From contig SXXD01000215.1 of the NCBI GenBank assembly GCA_005789685.1, positions 1-5,948 on the forward strand: 5,948 bases of DNA, given 5' to 3'. Source of the stretch: Burkholderiales bacterium. Lineage in GTDB: Bacteria > Pseudomonadota > Gammaproteobacteria > Burkholderiales > Burkholderiaceae_C. Both the position numbers and the translations under genes were made by a program. Below, in pieces: positions 5,679 to 5,948 of the stretch. The notes beneath the pieces were generated by a model that was not told the DNA's origin, did no database searches, and saw only the letters and a list, made by a program, of their open reading frames with translations. How positions within the stretch are numbered: the stretch's first letter is position 1; each line of letters begins with the position of its first letter.

Positions 5679-5948
5679 GTGACGACAGCCATTGAAAACC
5701 GCCAAAGTCCAACGCCTTCTTACATTGATAAGAAGCGTTTTGCATGGCTATTTTCTGTCGTGGGGCCTGCTATCGCACTGGTGGGCACGGTTGCGGTTTC
5801 TGTTTTTGGAGTCAGCAGCTGGATCTTGTTTTTCCCTTTTGTTTTCTATTACTTCTTTGTGCCATTTTTAGATTTCCTGTTTGGCGAGGACATCAGCAAT
5901 CCACCCGAATCAGCCATTGAGGCTTTAGAAGCCGATGCCTATTACCGA
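5679..5948 (+). CDS. alkB: AlkB-type alkane 1-monooxygenase, N-terminal 90 residues, cut off by window edge
   Basis: The frame opens with GTG at 5679 and runs 90 codons off the right edge, so only about a fifth to a quarter of the usual 380-410 residue enzyme is present. After a polar start (TTAIENRQSPTPSYIDKKR) come two hydrophobic helices (about 22-44 and 47-66). Then comes the AlkB-diagnostic loop, VPFLDFLFGEDISNPPES (61-78), and ALEADAYYR at the edge. The known enzyme is an integral inner-membrane non-haem di-iron hydroxylase that, with rubredoxin and rubredoxin reductase, converts n-alkanes to 1-alkanols. The histidine boxes lie beyond the window, so catalytic integrity cannot be judged. 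No in-frame ATG exists between the upstream TGA (5631-5633) and the window end, so GTG 5679 is the best start, although no Shine-Dalgarno precedes it. It is divergent from the alkylsulfatase/AlkJ-like operon, whose second product would oxidise its alcohol. Confidence 0.85.
   Translation, partial: MTTAIENRQSPTPSYIDKKRFAWLFSVVGPAIALVGTVAVSVFGVSSWILFFPFVFYYFFVPFLDFLFGEDISNPPESAIEALEADAYYR

Overview
The window looks like a chromosomal segment of a Gram-negative bacterium, most likely a betaproteobacterium of the Burkholderiales (perhaps a freshwater Comamonadaceae type). This rests on the flavour of the proteins and a GC content near 50%. It is inference, because there is no rRNA or other taxonomic marker in view. 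Gene packing is tight and there are no mobile elements, tRNAs or CRISPR arrays.

Layout, left to right. (1) Positions 1-537, minus strand: the first 179 codons of an NfsB-like nitroreductase, cut by the left edge. (2) Positions 538-827: a divergent intergenic region. It holds a strong hairpin plus U-tract terminator pointing at the nitroreductase start, and a chain of very short in-frame reading frames leading to the next gene. (3) Positions 828-2012, plus strand: a 12-helix major facilitator transporter whose last 24 bases overlap, tail to tail, the end of the next gene. (4) Positions 1989-3599 and 3605-5557, minus strand: a two-gene operon. The promoter-proximal gene is a SdsA-type linear alkylsulfatase with a lipoprotein signal peptide. 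The second is an AlkJ-type GMC alcohol dehydrogenase, starting 5 bases after the alkylsulfatase stop. (5) Positions 5558-5678: a 121-base divergent control region with a perfect GGGTA-A-TACCC palindrome. (6) Positions 5679-5948, plus strand: the first 90 codons of an AlkB-type alkane 1-monooxygenase, cut by the right edge.

The right two thirds read as a catabolic module for aliphatic chains. AlkB hydroxylates alkanes to 1-alkanols, and the alkylsulfatase releases 1-alkanols from alkyl sulfates such as SDS. The AlkJ-like dehydrogenase can oxidise the 1-alkanols from both routes to aldehydes. The MFS transporter may move a substrate or product but has no sequence-based link to the pathway. The shared palindrome between the alkylsulfatase operon and alkB suggests common control by a regulator encoded elsewhere, since no sdsB- or alkS-like regulator lies in the window.
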